In this document: one piece after another, positions 40,578-50,710 of the stretch | How positions within the stretch are numbered: position 1 is the stretch's first letter | Layout of the letters: every line of letters begins with the position of its first letter | Assembly: GCA_947623585.1 (NCBI GenBank) | Contig: CANQHA010000002.1 | Coordinates: 1 to 64,000 of the forward strand | From: an uncultured Clostridia bacterium | GTDB lineage: Bacteria > Bacillota > Clostridia > Oscillospirales > Ruminococcaceae | DNA: 64,000 nt | Direction of reading: 5' to 3' | Position numbers and translations under genes: made by a program | The notes under the pieces: generated by a model | Database searches by the model: none | Told to the model about the DNA's origin: nothing | Seen by the model: the letters and a program-made list of their open reading frames with translations, nothing else

Positions 40578-42179
40578 ATGGAAAGAAAGATCCTGAAGAA
40601 CAAAATATATCTTTATCTGACGGAATTTTTCGCCGGAATGTCGGTCATGGCGGCGGAGCTTGGGGCTTCAAGGCTTTTGGCGCCTTATTTCAGCTCGTCG
40701 CAGATAGTCTGGACCATAATAATCGGCACGATAATGATCGCCATGGCGCTCGGAAACATATACGGCGGCAGGACCGCCGACAAAAATCCCGACCCCGACA
40801 GACTTTATCTTCGCATTACCGCCGCGGCGGTCTGGCTTGCCGCGATACCGGTGCTCGGAAAATACGTCATCGTCGGAATATCCGGCGTGATGATTTTTGC
40901 GGTGAACTCTAACCTTCTCATATGGGCGGCGTTCGCGGCCTGCATGGTGATATTCGTCTTCCCGCTGTTTTTGCTCGGAACCGTCACTCCGTCGCTCGTG
41001 AAATACAGCGTTGACAGCCTTGACAAAAGCGGCGGCACCGTCGGGCTTTTGAACGCCTCAAACACGATAGGAAGCATTATCGGCACCTTTGTTCCGACCT
41101 TTGTTACCATTCCGACCGTCGGCACCTCGGCGACGTTTCTCATTTTTGCCGGAATTCTTCTTGCGCTTTCGGCGATATATTTTTTCAGCGAGAAAAGAAA
41201 GCTGCTTCAGATATCCCTTGCTATCGCGGCGGCGCTTTTATGCTGCGTTTTCGGGGCGGTAAGCAGCTTCGCCTTTTGGCAGGACGACATCGAATACGAG
41301 GGCGAGTCGGTTTATAACTATCTTCAGGTGACCGAGGACGAGGACGAGGTGATTTTATCGACAAACGTGCTTTTCGGGGTGCAGTCGATGCTCGAAAAAT
41401 CGGGCGGACTGACCGGAATGTATTACGATTATGCGATGGCGGCGCCCTATATGGCGGGGCTTTATGAAAAGGACGGGCTCGACGTTTTGATCCTCGGAAT
41501 GGGCACCGGCACATATGCCACTCAGTGCTCGAATTATTTCGATAACCTTAATTTCGAGGGCGTCGAGATCGACGAAAAAATAATTGCGCTTTCAAGGGAA
41601 TATTTCAGGCTGCCCGAAACGGTCGGGGTTACGCTTTACGACGGCAGGGCTTTTTTGAACGCCGCCGATAAAAAATACGACGTAATAATGGTCGACGCCT
41701 ATCAGGACATAACGATACCCTTTCAGATGTCCACCGTCGAATTTTTCACCCTCGTAAAGGATCATCTCAACGAGGGCGGGGTCATGGTCATGAACATGAA
41801 TATGAATTCGGGCGGAGAAAACGGCATCAACGCCTATCTGAGCGATACCGTCTCGGCGGTTTTCGACAGCGTTTACACCGTTGATGTTTCGAGGACCTCG
41901 AACGTCGAGCTTTTTGCCGCGAACGGATTTGACATGATAAAAAGAATGTCCGAAAACGTCGAAAAAGAGGATGACCCCGAGCTGAGAGCGCTTATGGAGA
42001 GGATATCCTCGGGGCTGCAAAAATATTCGGCGGGCGAAAGGGTCATGACCGACGACCGCGCGCCGGTCGAGCTTTTGGGAATAAGGGCGATAGACGCGCT
42101 GATTTTCGATCAGGCGGAATATTACAAGGCGGTTTTCAGGGCTTACGGCTTCAAGGGGCTTATAAGCAGCCTGAGCTGA
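40578..42179 (+). CDS. Fused membrane / spermidine synthase-like protein
   Basis: N-terminal polytopic region (VMAAELGASRLLAPYFSSSQIVWTIIIGTIMIAMALGNIYGG) and C-terminal ILGMGTGTYATQC...GVEIDEKIIALSREYF...YDGRAFL...DVIMVDAYQD. Confidence 0.87.
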   Translation: MERKILKNKIYLYLTEFFAGMSVMAAELGASRLLAPYFSSSQIVWTIIIGTIMIAMALGNIYGGRTADKNPDPDRLYLRITAAAVWLAAIPVLGKYVIVGISGVMIFAVNSNLLIWAAFAACMVIFVFPLFLLGTVTPSLVKYSVDSLDKSGGTVGLLNASNTIGSIIGTFVPTFVTIPTVGTSATFLIFAGILLALSAIYFFSEKRKLLQISLAIAAALLCCVFGAVSSFAFWQDDIEYEGESVYNYLQVTEDEDEVILSTNVLFGVQSMLEKSGGLTGMYYDYAMAAPYMAGLYEKDGLDVLILGMGTGTYATQCSNYFDNLNFEGVEIDEKIIALSREYFRLPETVGVTLYDGRAFLNAADKKYDVIMVDAYQDITIPFQMSTVEFFTLVKDHLNEGGVMVMNMNMNSGGENGINAYLSDTVSAVFDSVYTVDVSRTSNVELFAANGFDMIKRMSENVEKEDDPELRALMERISSGLQKYSAGERVMTDDRAPVELLGIRAIDALIFDQAEYYKAVFRAYGFKGLISSLS

Positions 42180-42197
42180 TTGGAGGAAAAAGTTTAA

Positions 42198-43691
42198 ATG
42201 GACGACGTTAAAAACGAAGCGCAAAAGGCGGCGTCGGAGGCGAAATTCATAAAAATGACCACCGAGCCGGTCGAAAGGCTCGTCGCGCAGCTTGCCGTTC
42301 CGACGATAATAAGTATGCTCGTGACATCGTTTTACAACCTTGCCGACACGTTTTTTGTCAGACAGCTTGAAAGCGATTCGATGATAGCCGCGGTGGGAAT
42401 TGTTTTCCCGCTGATGGCGATAATCCAGTCCTTCGGATTTTTCTGCGGGCACGGCTCGGGAAACTATATCTCACGCGCGCTCGGAAGAAAGGATTACTCG
42501 GACGCCGAAAAAATGGCCGCCGCCGGGTTCGGCTATGCGATACTCTTCGGCCTTGCGATAATGATTATCGGCACGGCTTTTCGCGGGCCTTTCGTCACCG
42601 TTTTGGGAGCCAAGACCGAAGCGACCGCCGCGGCCTCGGCGGACTATATGCAGTGGATACTTTTTGCGGCGCCTTTCATGACCGGAGCGTTCGTTCTCAA
42701 CAACCAGCTGAGAATGCAGGGAAACGCTTTTTTTGCGATGATAGGGCTGACCTCGGGCTCGATCCTGAACGTCGTTTTGGACCCGGTATTCATCTTCAAA
42801 AAGGGCGACCCGCTTTTCGGCGGCGCGGTGACTATGCCGTTCGGGATCGGTCTCGGCGTGGGCGGGGCGGCCCTCGCAACGGCGCTCAGCCAGATAGTCA
42901 GCTTTGTTTTGCTTCTTTTGGGAATACATTTCAGCGACAACATCAAAATAAATCTTAAAAATTTCAGCTTCAAGCCCTATTATTTCAAGGGGATAATTCA
43001 GGGCGGGCTGCCCTCGCTCGTCCGGCAGGGGCTTGCAAGCGTTGCGACGATGGCGCTCAATCACGCCGTCGGGATCTACATAGACGGCGACGAGATGATA
43101 GACGCCGTTCAGGCCGCGATGACCGGCGTTTCAAAGGTCATGAATATCGCTTCGTCGGCGCTCATAGGATTCGGACAGGGGTTCCAGCCCGTCTGCGGCT
43201 TCAACTATGGCGCAAAGCGCTTCGACCGAGTTCGCAGGGCGTTTTGGTTCTGCCTGTGGCTGAGCGTTTTGGTGCTTTGCGTGCTTTCGGCGGCGGGCTT
43301 TGTTTTTGCCGATAAGATAACAGCCGCCGTCGCCGGCTCGAGCCGCCTTGCGCAGACAATCGCCGCGTTCACGATGAGGGCGCAGCTTGCGGTCTTTCCG
43401 ATAGTTTCGTGGGTGGTGCTTGTGAACATGATGCTTCAGAACATCGGCATGACCGCCCGCGCAACGATAGTCGCGATGACGCGCCAAGGGCTAACGTTCA
43501 TTCCTTGCGTGCTCGGGCTGCCGCTTTTGATAAGCCTTTTCGGCGGCGAGCCGGTTTTGGGGCTTGAGCTTGCGCAGACCTGCGCCGACGTTTTGGCGTT
43601 TTTCATCTCGCTTCCGATAGGGCTTTCGGTGCTATCAGAGATGAAAAAGGCCGAGCCGCCCGAGGATGTTGCAAAATCCGACGGCTTGTGA
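42198..43691 (+). CDS. MATE family efflux transporter
   Basis: LAVPTIISMLVTSFYNLADTFFVRQL...GHGSGNYISRALGRKD; about 12 TM segments. Confidence 0.95.
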   Translation: MDDVKNEAQKAASEAKFIKMTTEPVERLVAQLAVPTIISMLVTSFYNLADTFFVRQLESDSMIAAVGIVFPLMAIIQSFGFFCGHGSGNYISRALGRKDYSDAEKMAAAGFGYAILFGLAIMIIGTAFRGPFVTVLGAKTEATAAASADYMQWILFAAPFMTGAFVLNNQLRMQGNAFFAMIGLTSGSILNVVLDPVFIFKKGDPLFGGAVTMPFGIGLGVGGAALATALSQIVSFVLLLLGIHFSDNIKINLKNFSFKPYYFKGIIQGGLPSLVRQGLASVATMALNHAVGIYIDGDEMIDAVQAAMTGVSKVMNIASSALIGFGQGFQPVCGFNYGAKRFDRVRRAFWFCLWLSVLVLCVLSAAGFVFADKITAAVAGSSRLAQTIAAFTMRAQLAVFPIVSWVVLVNMMLQNIGMTARATIVAMTRQGLTFIPCVLGLPLLISLFGGEPVLGLELAQTCADVLAFFISLPIGLSVLSEMKKAEPPEDVAKSDGL

Positions 43692-43765
43692 TAAGATAGG
43701 ATAAAATACGGCTTAAAATTCAGGAGGCAGCCGCCCTCAAATAATTATGTTTTCAGGTGATAAAA

Positions 43766-45499
43766 ATGGCTTCACAGGTTAAAGCGCCTTGGCTTGACAA
43801 TTACGGAGACGTGCCGAAGACGCTTGATTATTTCGACGGAACGATGTGGGAGATGGTCGAAAGGGCCGCCAATGAGCGCCCGGCTCACATCGCTTACGAC
43901 TTCATGGGAAAATCCACGACCTATGCGAGATTCAAGGCAAACGTTCACGCCTGCGCAAAGGCTTTGCGTGCTGCCGGCGTCAAACCGGGAGACAGAGTGA
44001 CGGTGTGTATGCCGAACTGTCCGCAGGCGGTCGTGATGTTTTATGCGATAAACCTCATGGGCGGCATCTCAAACATGGTGCATCCGCTTTCAAGCCAGAA
44101 CGAGATACTCTTTTATCTCAACGTTTCAAAGAGCGTCTGCGCGCTGACCCTCGACCAGTTCTATCCGAAATTCGAGGCGATAAGAAAGGACGCTCCGGCG
44201 CTTAAAACCCTTGTCATCGCCGCCGTGAAAGACGAGCTGAAGCCGCTTCTGAAGCTCGGATACAGCCTCACCGAGGGCAAAAAGCTGCCAAAGCTGCCGA
44301 AGGGTGGAGAATATGTCGCATGGAAGGAATTTATCGCCGCCGGAAAAGGCTATGCCGGAGAATATATTTGCCGCAAGGATAAAAACGACCCCGCCGTGAT
44401 ACTTTACAGCGGCGGCACCACCGGCACCACAAAGGGAATACTCCTTTCAAATTTAAACCTCAACGCGCTTTCGGCTCAGGTCATCTCGGCGAACCCGATC
44501 TATGACAAGGACGATAAGATCCTCGCCGTCATGCCGATTTTCCACGGCTTCGGGCTCGGCGTTTCAATCCACACGTTCCTCTCAAACTGCGGGCGCTGCG
44601 TTTTGGTGCCGAGGTTCACGCCGAAGACCTATGCGCACGATATTCTGAAAAACCGCTGCAACTTCATCGCCGGCGTGCCGACCCTTTATGAGGCGCTTTT
44701 GAGGCAGCCCGAGATGAAAAACGCCGATCTGAGCTGCTTAAAGGGCGTTTTCTCGGGGGGAGACACCCTCACCGCCGAGCTTAAAAAGCGCTTTGACAAA
44801 TTCCTTAAAGACCACAACGCAAACGTCGTCGTCAGAGAGGGCTACGGCACCACCGAGTGCGTGACCGCTTCCTGCCTCACGCCGCTCCACCTTTATAAGG
44901 AGGGCTCGATAGGTCAGCCTTTTGCCGATACATACTATAAAATAGTTCAGGTCGGCACCAACATCGAGGTGCCTTACGGTGAAGAGGGCGAGATCTGCAT
45001 CTCGGGGCCGACGGTCATGCTCGGATATCTTGACAACCCCGAGGAGACCGCGAACACTTTAAGGCTTCACGGCGACGGAAGAACATGGCTTCACACCGGC
45101 GACCTCGGAATCATGGACGAGGACGGCTTCATCTACTTCCGCCAGAGGATAAAGAGAATGATAATAACCTCGGGCTATAACGTTTATCCGTCTCAGCTTG
45201 AAAACGTTCTCGAGGGCTGCGAGGCGGTGCAGCTCGCCTGCGTCATCGGCGTGCCCGACCCCTATAAAATGCAGAAGATAAAGGCTTTCGTCGTTTTGAA
45301 GGAGGGCTATCCGGCGGACGACGGTACCCGCGAAACGATTTTGGATTACTGCAAAAAGAACATTGCAAAATACGCCATGCCTTATGAGATAGAATTCCGC
45401 GAAAGCCTGCCGACGACGCTCGTCGGAAAGGTGGCTTATCGGGTGCTTGAAGAGGAAGAGGCTGCCAAGCGCGGAGAAAAGGTCGGGGCGACGGTCTGA
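43766..45499 (+). CDS. AMP-dependent synthetase / acyl-CoA ligase
   Basis: VILYSGGTTGTTKGILLSNLN, GYGTTECVTA, WLHTGDLGIMDEDGFIYFRQRIKRMIITSGYNVYPSQLE. Confidence 0.95.
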   Translation: MASQVKAPWLDNYGDVPKTLDYFDGTMWEMVERAANERPAHIAYDFMGKSTTYARFKANVHACAKALRAAGVKPGDRVTVCMPNCPQAVVMFYAINLMGGISNMVHPLSSQNEILFYLNVSKSVCALTLDQFYPKFEAIRKDAPALKTLVIAAVKDELKPLLKLGYSLTEGKKLPKLPKGGEYVAWKEFIAAGKGYAGEYICRKDKNDPAVILYSGGTTGTTKGILLSNLNLNALSAQVISANPIYDKDDKILAVMPIFHGFGLGVSIHTFLSNCGRCVLVPRFTPKTYAHDILKNRCNFIAGVPTLYEALLRQPEMKNADLSCLKGVFSGGDTLTAELKKRFDKFLKDHNANVVVREGYGTTECVTASCLTPLHLYKEGSIGQPFADTYYKIVQVGTNIEVPYGEEGEICISGPTVMLGYLDNPEETANTLRLHGDGRTWLHTGDLGIMDEDGFIYFRQRIKRMIITSGYNVYPSQLENVLEGCEAVQLACVIGVPDPYKMQKIKAFVVLKEGYPADDGTRETILDYCKKNIAKYAMPYEIEFRESLPTTLVGKVAYRVLEEEEAAKRGEKVGATV

Positions 45500-45512
45500 T
45501 AAAAAGCGACAA

Positions 45513-45553
45513 AAATACCCCTTTTGTGAAAACGCGGTAGGGGTATTGTTTTT
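45513..45553 (+). terminator. Intrinsic terminator
   Basis: AATACCCCTTTTGTGAAAACGCGGTAGGGGTATTGTTTTT. Confidence 0.8.
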
Positions 45554-45700
45554 ATAGCGCAACTATATAACGGCGGGAAGTTTTTGGGATATTCGGGTAT
45601 TGAAAAATAAATTTTGCTGTGCTATAATATCGCATTGTGGAATTTTGCCTGTTTGAAGCGATAAAGCGGGCGAAAAAATTGCGACACGGAGGACAATGTA

Positions 45701-46930
45701 ATGAAAAGAAGTACGATCAAGAAGTATGCAAAATTGATTGTAAGAGTCGGCGCAAATGTTCAGAAGGGTCAGACGGTCCAGTTGACCTGCTCGGTCGATC
45801 AGGCTGATTTCTGCGCGCTTGTCGTTGACGAATGTTATAAAGCCGGCGCCAAGCACGTTGAAATAGATTGGGTCAATTACAAGGTCGGAAGAAGCAGGAT
45901 GCGCTATGAGACCATAAAAACGCTTTCCACCGTTCACAAGTGGCAGGAGGAAAAGATGAAATGGGCAGCCGAAGAGCTTCCTTGCAGAATTAACATAGTT
46001 TCGGAGGACCCCGACGGCTTCAAGGGCGTCAACCCCGCAAAAATGCAGAAAGTCTCGGTCAACCGCTATAAGATAACAAAGAAATATTCCGATCTTATGG
46101 AGTCGAAATATCAGTGGACGATAGCGGCGGTGCCCGGAAAGGAATGGGCGAGAAAGGTATTCCCCGGAATAAGAACGAGTCAGGCGGTCGAGAAGCTGTG
46201 GAAAGCGATCTTGGAGACGGTATACGTCACCGACGACAACGACCCGATCGAGGTCTGGAAAAAGGTCAACGAGGATTTCAAGAGCCGCTGCGAGAAGCTG
46301 AACGAAAATAAGTTTGAATACCTCGAATATAAATCCTCGAACGGCACCGATTTCAAATGCTGGCTCACCCCGAAATCAAAGTGGTGCGGCGGCGGAGAAT
46401 ATGACCTGAACGGGCGCTTCTTCAACCCGAATATGCCCACCATCGAGGTCTTCACCACCCCCATGAAAGGAAAGGCCGAGGGAAAGGTTGTCTCGACCAA
46501 ACCGCTTTCTTACGGCGGGCAGATGATAGAGAATTTCTCGATAACCTTCAAGGACGGCCGCGCGGTATCCTGCGAGGCAGAAAAGGGCAAGCAGCTTCTT
46601 GAGGAGATTTTGAATTCCGACAAGGGTTCGTCGATGATAGGCGAGCTTGCTTTGGTGCCGCAGGATTCTCCGATAAACAACCAGAACATTCTTTATTACG
46701 AGACGCTGTTCGACGAGAACGCAAGCTGCCACATCGCGCTCGGCAGAGGATATCGCGAGTGCATCGAGGGCTATGAGAACATGACCCACGACGAGCTTGG
46801 CGAGATCGGCGTCAACGAGTCGATGATACACGTCGATTTCATGGTCGGAGCGCCCGATCTTTCGATAGTCGGCCACACCTTCGACGGAAAGGACGTTCAG
46901 ATTTTCAAGGACGGAAACTTTGTTATCTGA
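45701..46930 (+). CDS. M29-family aminopeptidase
   Basis: Full-length M29 pattern: LIVRVGANVQKGQTVQL, ...FTTPMKGKAEGKVVSTKPLSYGGQMIENFSITFKDGR, IHVDFMVGAPDLSIVG. Confidence 0.94.
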   Translation: MKRSTIKKYAKLIVRVGANVQKGQTVQLTCSVDQADFCALVVDECYKAGAKHVEIDWVNYKVGRSRMRYETIKTLSTVHKWQEEKMKWAAEELPCRINIVSEDPDGFKGVNPAKMQKVSVNRYKITKKYSDLMESKYQWTIAAVPGKEWARKVFPGIRTSQAVEKLWKAILETVYVTDDNDPIEVWKKVNEDFKSRCEKLNENKFEYLEYKSSNGTDFKCWLTPKSKWCGGGEYDLNGRFFNPNMPTIEVFTTPMKGKAEGKVVSTKPLSYGGQMIENFSITFKDGRAVSCEAEKGKQLLEEILNSDKGSSMIGELALVPQDSPINNQNILYYETLFDENASCHIALGRGYRECIEGYENMTHDELGEIGVNESMIHVDFMVGAPDLSIVGHTFDGKDVQIFKDGNFVI

Positions 46931-46947
46931 GCGGTAATTAAAAAGCG

Positions 46948-46976
46948 AATCAGTCCGGTGCGCCGGGCTGATTTTT
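46948..46976 (+). terminator. Intrinsic terminator
   Basis: AATCAGTCCGGTGCGCCGGGCTGATTTTT. Confidence 0.85.
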
Positions 46977-47094
46977 ATGCCCGAAAAGTTTTGCCTGCCG
47001 TTTTCACAAAAACTCCACAGGATATACACCGCGTTTTCGGCGCGGCGGGGCTTGCGTTTTTTTGCAGACTGCGGTATAATACAAAAATGGTAAA

Positions 47095-48099
47095 ATGGAA
47101 AAATATCGCCGAGAGGGGGAAACCGCCGTGAAAAGACGCAGACAGACGCTTCGCTATATCGCTTCAAGGCTTTTCGGCTTTGCGCTGACCCTTTTTGCGG
47201 TCTCGCTTCTGATATTCTTCCTCGAACGGCTTTCAAACGTCGATCCGATAGCGGTGATTCTCGGCGGAAAGCGTGCCAACGAGGCGACTATCTCGGCGCT
47301 CAGAGAAAAATTCGGGCTCGATCTTCCGGTATGGCGGCAGTATCTCAACTGGATAGGCGGGCTTTTGCACGGGGATTTCGGCACAGATTTCAGATATCAG
47401 CAGCCGGTGTGGTCGCTTATCGCCCCGCGGCTCGGGGTGACGCTTCCGCTGATTGTTGCCGCCTCGGCGATAACGATTGCGATATCGGTTCCGATTGGCG
47501 TTTTGTGCGCCGTGAAGCAGGGCTCGGCAGTCGATACCGCGCTTTCGGCCTTTTGCCTTGCGGCGGTAAGCTGCCCGGGATTTTTCGTCTCAATGCTCGC
47601 AATAGCGGCGATCTCGCGGCTTGCGCCGTCGGTAAGGTTCACCGGCACGTTCAATGATTTTTCGGGCATGGTCGAAAGGCTCGCCCTGCCCGCCTTGTGC
47701 ATCGCCCTCGGAATGATAGCCCTCGGCGCGAGGGTGATACGCTCGAAGATGATAACCGAGCTCGATTCCGACTATGTTCTTTTTGCAAGGGCTTCGGGCG
47801 TCAGCGAGCGCAAGGTAATTTTCGGAAAAGCGCTGAGAAGCTGCGTCATACCCTATTCCTCGGTCATGTCGATACAGATAGGCTCGCTTCTTGTCGGGGC
47901 GGTCGCCGTCGAGGAGGTCTTTTCGCTTCAAGGGCTGGGCTCGCTGCTCATAGATTCGATTCAGGGCTCGAATTACCCCGTTACTCAGGCGATAACGATG
48001 ATAACGGTGTTTTTCTTCCTCCTTCTCACCACGCTGGTCGATATCATCATCGCGGCGATAGACCCGAGGGTCGGAAAGGGGGAGGCCTCTTATGACTGA
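47095..48099 (+). CDS. Peptide/nickel-type ABC transporter permease (DppB-like)
   Basis: LSNVDPIAVILGGKRANEATISALREKFGLDLPVWRQYLNWIGGLLHGDFGTD. Confidence 0.95.
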   Translation: MEKYRREGETAVKRRRQTLRYIASRLFGFALTLFAVSLLIFFLERLSNVDPIAVILGGKRANEATISALREKFGLDLPVWRQYLNWIGGLLHGDFGTDFRYQQPVWSLIAPRLGVTLPLIVAASAITIAISVPIGVLCAVKQGSAVDTALSAFCLAAVSCPGFFVSMLAIAAISRLAPSVRFTGTFNDFSGMVERLALPALCIALGMIALGARVIRSKMITELDSDYVLFARASGVSERKVIFGKALRSCVIPYSSVMSIQIGSLLVGAVAVEEVFSLQGLGSLLIDSIQGSNYPVTQAITMITVFFFLLLTTLVDIIIAAIDPRVGKGEASYD

Positions 48100-48952
48100 G
48101 AAAAAAAGCGCCTCAAGGTTTTTTACCCCCGCCGTCGCGATATCCTGCGCGGTGCTTTTTGCGGTGCTCATAATATCCGCTTTCGCGCCGCTTATCGCGC
48201 CTTACGACCCCACCGCGACCGACCTTGCGGCGACGCTTCAGGGGCCGTCTTTTGAGCATCTTTTCGGCACCGACCAGACCGGACGGGACATTTTTTCGAG
48301 AATGCTTTTCGGCGGAAGAACGACGATACTCGGCGCGCTCGGCATAGTTTTGCTTTCGATGGCGGTCGGAATTCCGGCGGGGCTTTTTGCGGGATATTTC
48401 GGCGGACCCGCCGACAGAATAATGATGAGGGCGACCGACGTTATCGTCAGCTTTCCGACGCTTTTGCTCGCGTTCATTTTTGTCGGAATTTTCGGGCGGG
48501 GACTTTTTAACTCGGTTCTCGCGATAGGAATAGTTTATATCCCGATGACGGCGCGCCTGACCCGCTCGCTCACGCTTTCGGAGAAAAACAAGGGCTATGT
48601 AGAAGCGCTGAAAACCTGCGGCTGTCCGTCGCTGAGGATAATGTTTAAGGAGATACTTCCGAACTGCCTGCCGACCCTTTCGAGCCAGCTCACGCTTGAC
48701 ATCGGCTACGCTGTTATTGACCTCGCCTCGATGAGCTTTATCGGTCTCGGCGTTAAGCTGCCCGAGTGCGATTGGGGCGCCATGCTCGAAGAATCGAGAA
48801 ATCTTATTTTTACCCACCCGCTTTCGGCGCTCGCCCCGGGAATAGCCATTGCGGTGACGGTAACCGCGATAAACATTCTCTCCGACGGCGTTCAGAGATA
48901 TATCGACCCGACCAAGAGAAAGCTGAAAAGGAGCGTGTTAAGACATGGATAA
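48092..48952 (+). CDS. ABC transporter permease (DppC-like)
   Basis: FEHLFGTDQTGRDIFSRMLFGGRTTILGALGIV; follows DppB-like. Confidence 0.95.
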   Translation: MTEKKSASRFFTPAVAISCAVLFAVLIISAFAPLIAPYDPTATDLAATLQGPSFEHLFGTDQTGRDIFSRMLFGGRTTILGALGIVLLSMAVGIPAGLFAGYFGGPADRIMMRATDVIVSFPTLLLAFIFVGIFGRGLFNSVLAIGIVYIPMTARLTRSLTLSEKNKGYVEALKTCGCPSLRIMFKEILPNCLPTLSSQLTLDIGYAVIDLASMSFIGLGVKLPECDWGAMLEESRNLIFTHPLSALAPGIAIAVTVTAINILSDGVQRYIDPTKRKLKRSVLRHG

Positions 48953-49919
48953 GCTCCTTGAAATAAAAAATCTCAGCGTCGGCCTGCTGACGGCTTACGG
49001 CTTCGTTCACGGCGTCAGAGACGTTTCACTTGACGTTTTTGAGGGCGAAACGGTCGGAATAGTCGGAGAATCGGGCTGCGGAAAAACGCTCACCGCAAAA
49101 TCGGTGCTCGGGCTTCACAACGAAGAGCGCACCGAGCTCGGCGGGGAGATAATATTTACAAAAAAGAACGGCGAAAAGGCCGACATTCTGAAGCTCGGCC
49201 GGCGCGAGCTGAGAAAGCTGCGCGGAAGCGAGATATCGATGGTGCTTCAGGACCCGCCGCTTTCGCTCAGCCCGATAATTTCGGTCGGAAAGCAGCTTGA
49301 GGACGTGATCATCGCAAACAGGGGCGTTTCAAGAAAAGAGGCCGAGAGCGTCGCAATCGGACTTTTGAACGACGTCGGGATAGACCGCCCCGAGATGCGT
49401 TTAAAATCGCTTCCGGGCGAGCTTTCGGGCGGGCAGCTTCAAAGAATCTGCATAGCCGCCGCGATAAGCTCGAACCCGAGGCTTCTTATCGCCGACGAGC
49501 CGACCACCGCGCTCGATTCCGTCACTCAGGCGCAGATCCTCGGGCTTTTGAAAAGCCTCTCGGAGCAGCGGAAAATGGCGGTCTTGATAGTCACCCACAA
49601 TTTCTCGGTCGTCAAGAGGCTTTGCGACAGGGTATACGTCATGTACGCAGGGTTCGTCGCCGAAAGCGGCAGCGTCGCCGAGGTGATAAAAAACCCGCTC
49701 CACTGCTATACCCGCGACCTTTTGCGAAGCATACCCGACGGCACAAAAAAGCGCCTCGAAGCGGTTTCGGGCACCCTGCCCGACGTTTATTCCGAGATAA
49801 AGGGCTGCGCTTACGCCCCTCGGTGCAAAAACGCCTGCGCGAGCTGCTTTGAAAAGACCGAGCCGAGGACCGAGGGTGGAAGGACCAGCCTTTGCTTGGC
49901 GGGGAGGTGCGGAGCTTGA
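48945..49919 (+). CDS. ABC transporter ATP-binding protein (DppD-like)
   Basis: GESGCGKTLTAKSVLG, LSGGQLQRICIAAAI, LLIADEPTTALD, CAYAPRC. Confidence 0.96.
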   Translation: MDKLLEIKNLSVGLLTAYGFVHGVRDVSLDVFEGETVGIVGESGCGKTLTAKSVLGLHNEERTELGGEIIFTKKNGEKADILKLGRRELRKLRGSEISMVLQDPPLSLSPIISVGKQLEDVIIANRGVSRKEAESVAIGLLNDVGIDRPEMRLKSLPGELSGGQLQRICIAAAISSNPRLLIADEPTTALDSVTQAQILGLLKSLSEQRKMAVLIVTHNFSVVKRLCDRVYVMYAGFVAESGSVAEVIKNPLHCYTRDLLRSIPDGTKKRLEAVSGTLPDVYSEIKGCAYAPRCKNACASCFEKTEPRTEGGRTSLCLAGRCGA

Positions 49920-50665
49920 ACGAAGTGCTCGAGGTCAAAAACGTCTCTAAGACTTTTTATAAAGACGGCGCAAGGACCGAGGCCGTCAAAAACGTTTCCT
50001 TTTCTCTCAAAGAGGGCGAGATACTCGGCATAGCGGGGGAATCGGGCAGCGGAAAATCAACGCTTTCAAGGCTTTGCATGGGGCTTATAAAGCCCGACGG
50101 CGGTGAGATATTCATATGCCGGCAAAAGCTCTCGAAAAAATCAATAAAAAGCCTCAGACCGAAAATTCAGATGGTCTTTCAGAACCCTGCCGACACCTTT
50201 AATCCGGCGTTCTCGGTCGGTTCGGGGCTTTCCGAGGCCGGCAGGTGCCTCGGGCTTGAAAAAGAGCTTCTCAAAAAAAGAATACCCGAGCTTTTAAAGC
50301 TCACCGGGCTTTCGGAGAGCGTTTATAACCGCCGCCCGAAGGAGCTTTCCGGCGGGCAGCTTCAAAGGCTTGCGATAGTCAGAGCGCTTTTGTGCTCGCC
50401 GAAAATCCTTATCGCCGACGAAGCGGTCTCTTCGCTCGACGTTTCGGTCTCGGCAAACATTTTAAACCTGCTTTCAGACCTTCGAGAAAGCCTCGGGATA
50501 GCGATCCTTTTCATATCGCACGATCTGAAGGTGATAGGAAGCCTCTGCGACAGGGTCGGAGTCATGTATCGCGGAGAGCTTGTAGAATCGGGGAAGACCG
50601 AGAAGGTTCTTTTCGAACCGGAAAACGACTATACAAAACGCTTATTGGACGCAAGGCTCGACTGA
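49916..50665 (+). CDS. ABC transporter ATP-binding protein (DppF/OppF-like), TTG start
   Basis: GESGSGKSTLSRLCMG, ELSGGQLQRLAIVRALL, ILIADEAVSSLDVS. Confidence 0.95.
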   Translation: MNEVLEVKNVSKTFYKDGARTEAVKNVSFSLKEGEILGIAGESGSGKSTLSRLCMGLIKPDGGEIFICRQKLSKKSIKSLRPKIQMVFQNPADTFNPAFSVGSGLSEAGRCLGLEKELLKKRIPELLKLTGLSESVYNRRPKELSGGQLQRLAIVRALLCSPKILIADEAVSSLDVSVSANILNLLSDLRESLGIAILFISHDLKVIGSLCDRVGVMYRGELVESGKTEKVLFEPENDYTKRLLDARLD

Positions 50666-50710
50666 GCCGAACGCTTGATAATATTTTCTTCACGGGAGGA
50701 GTAACCTTTA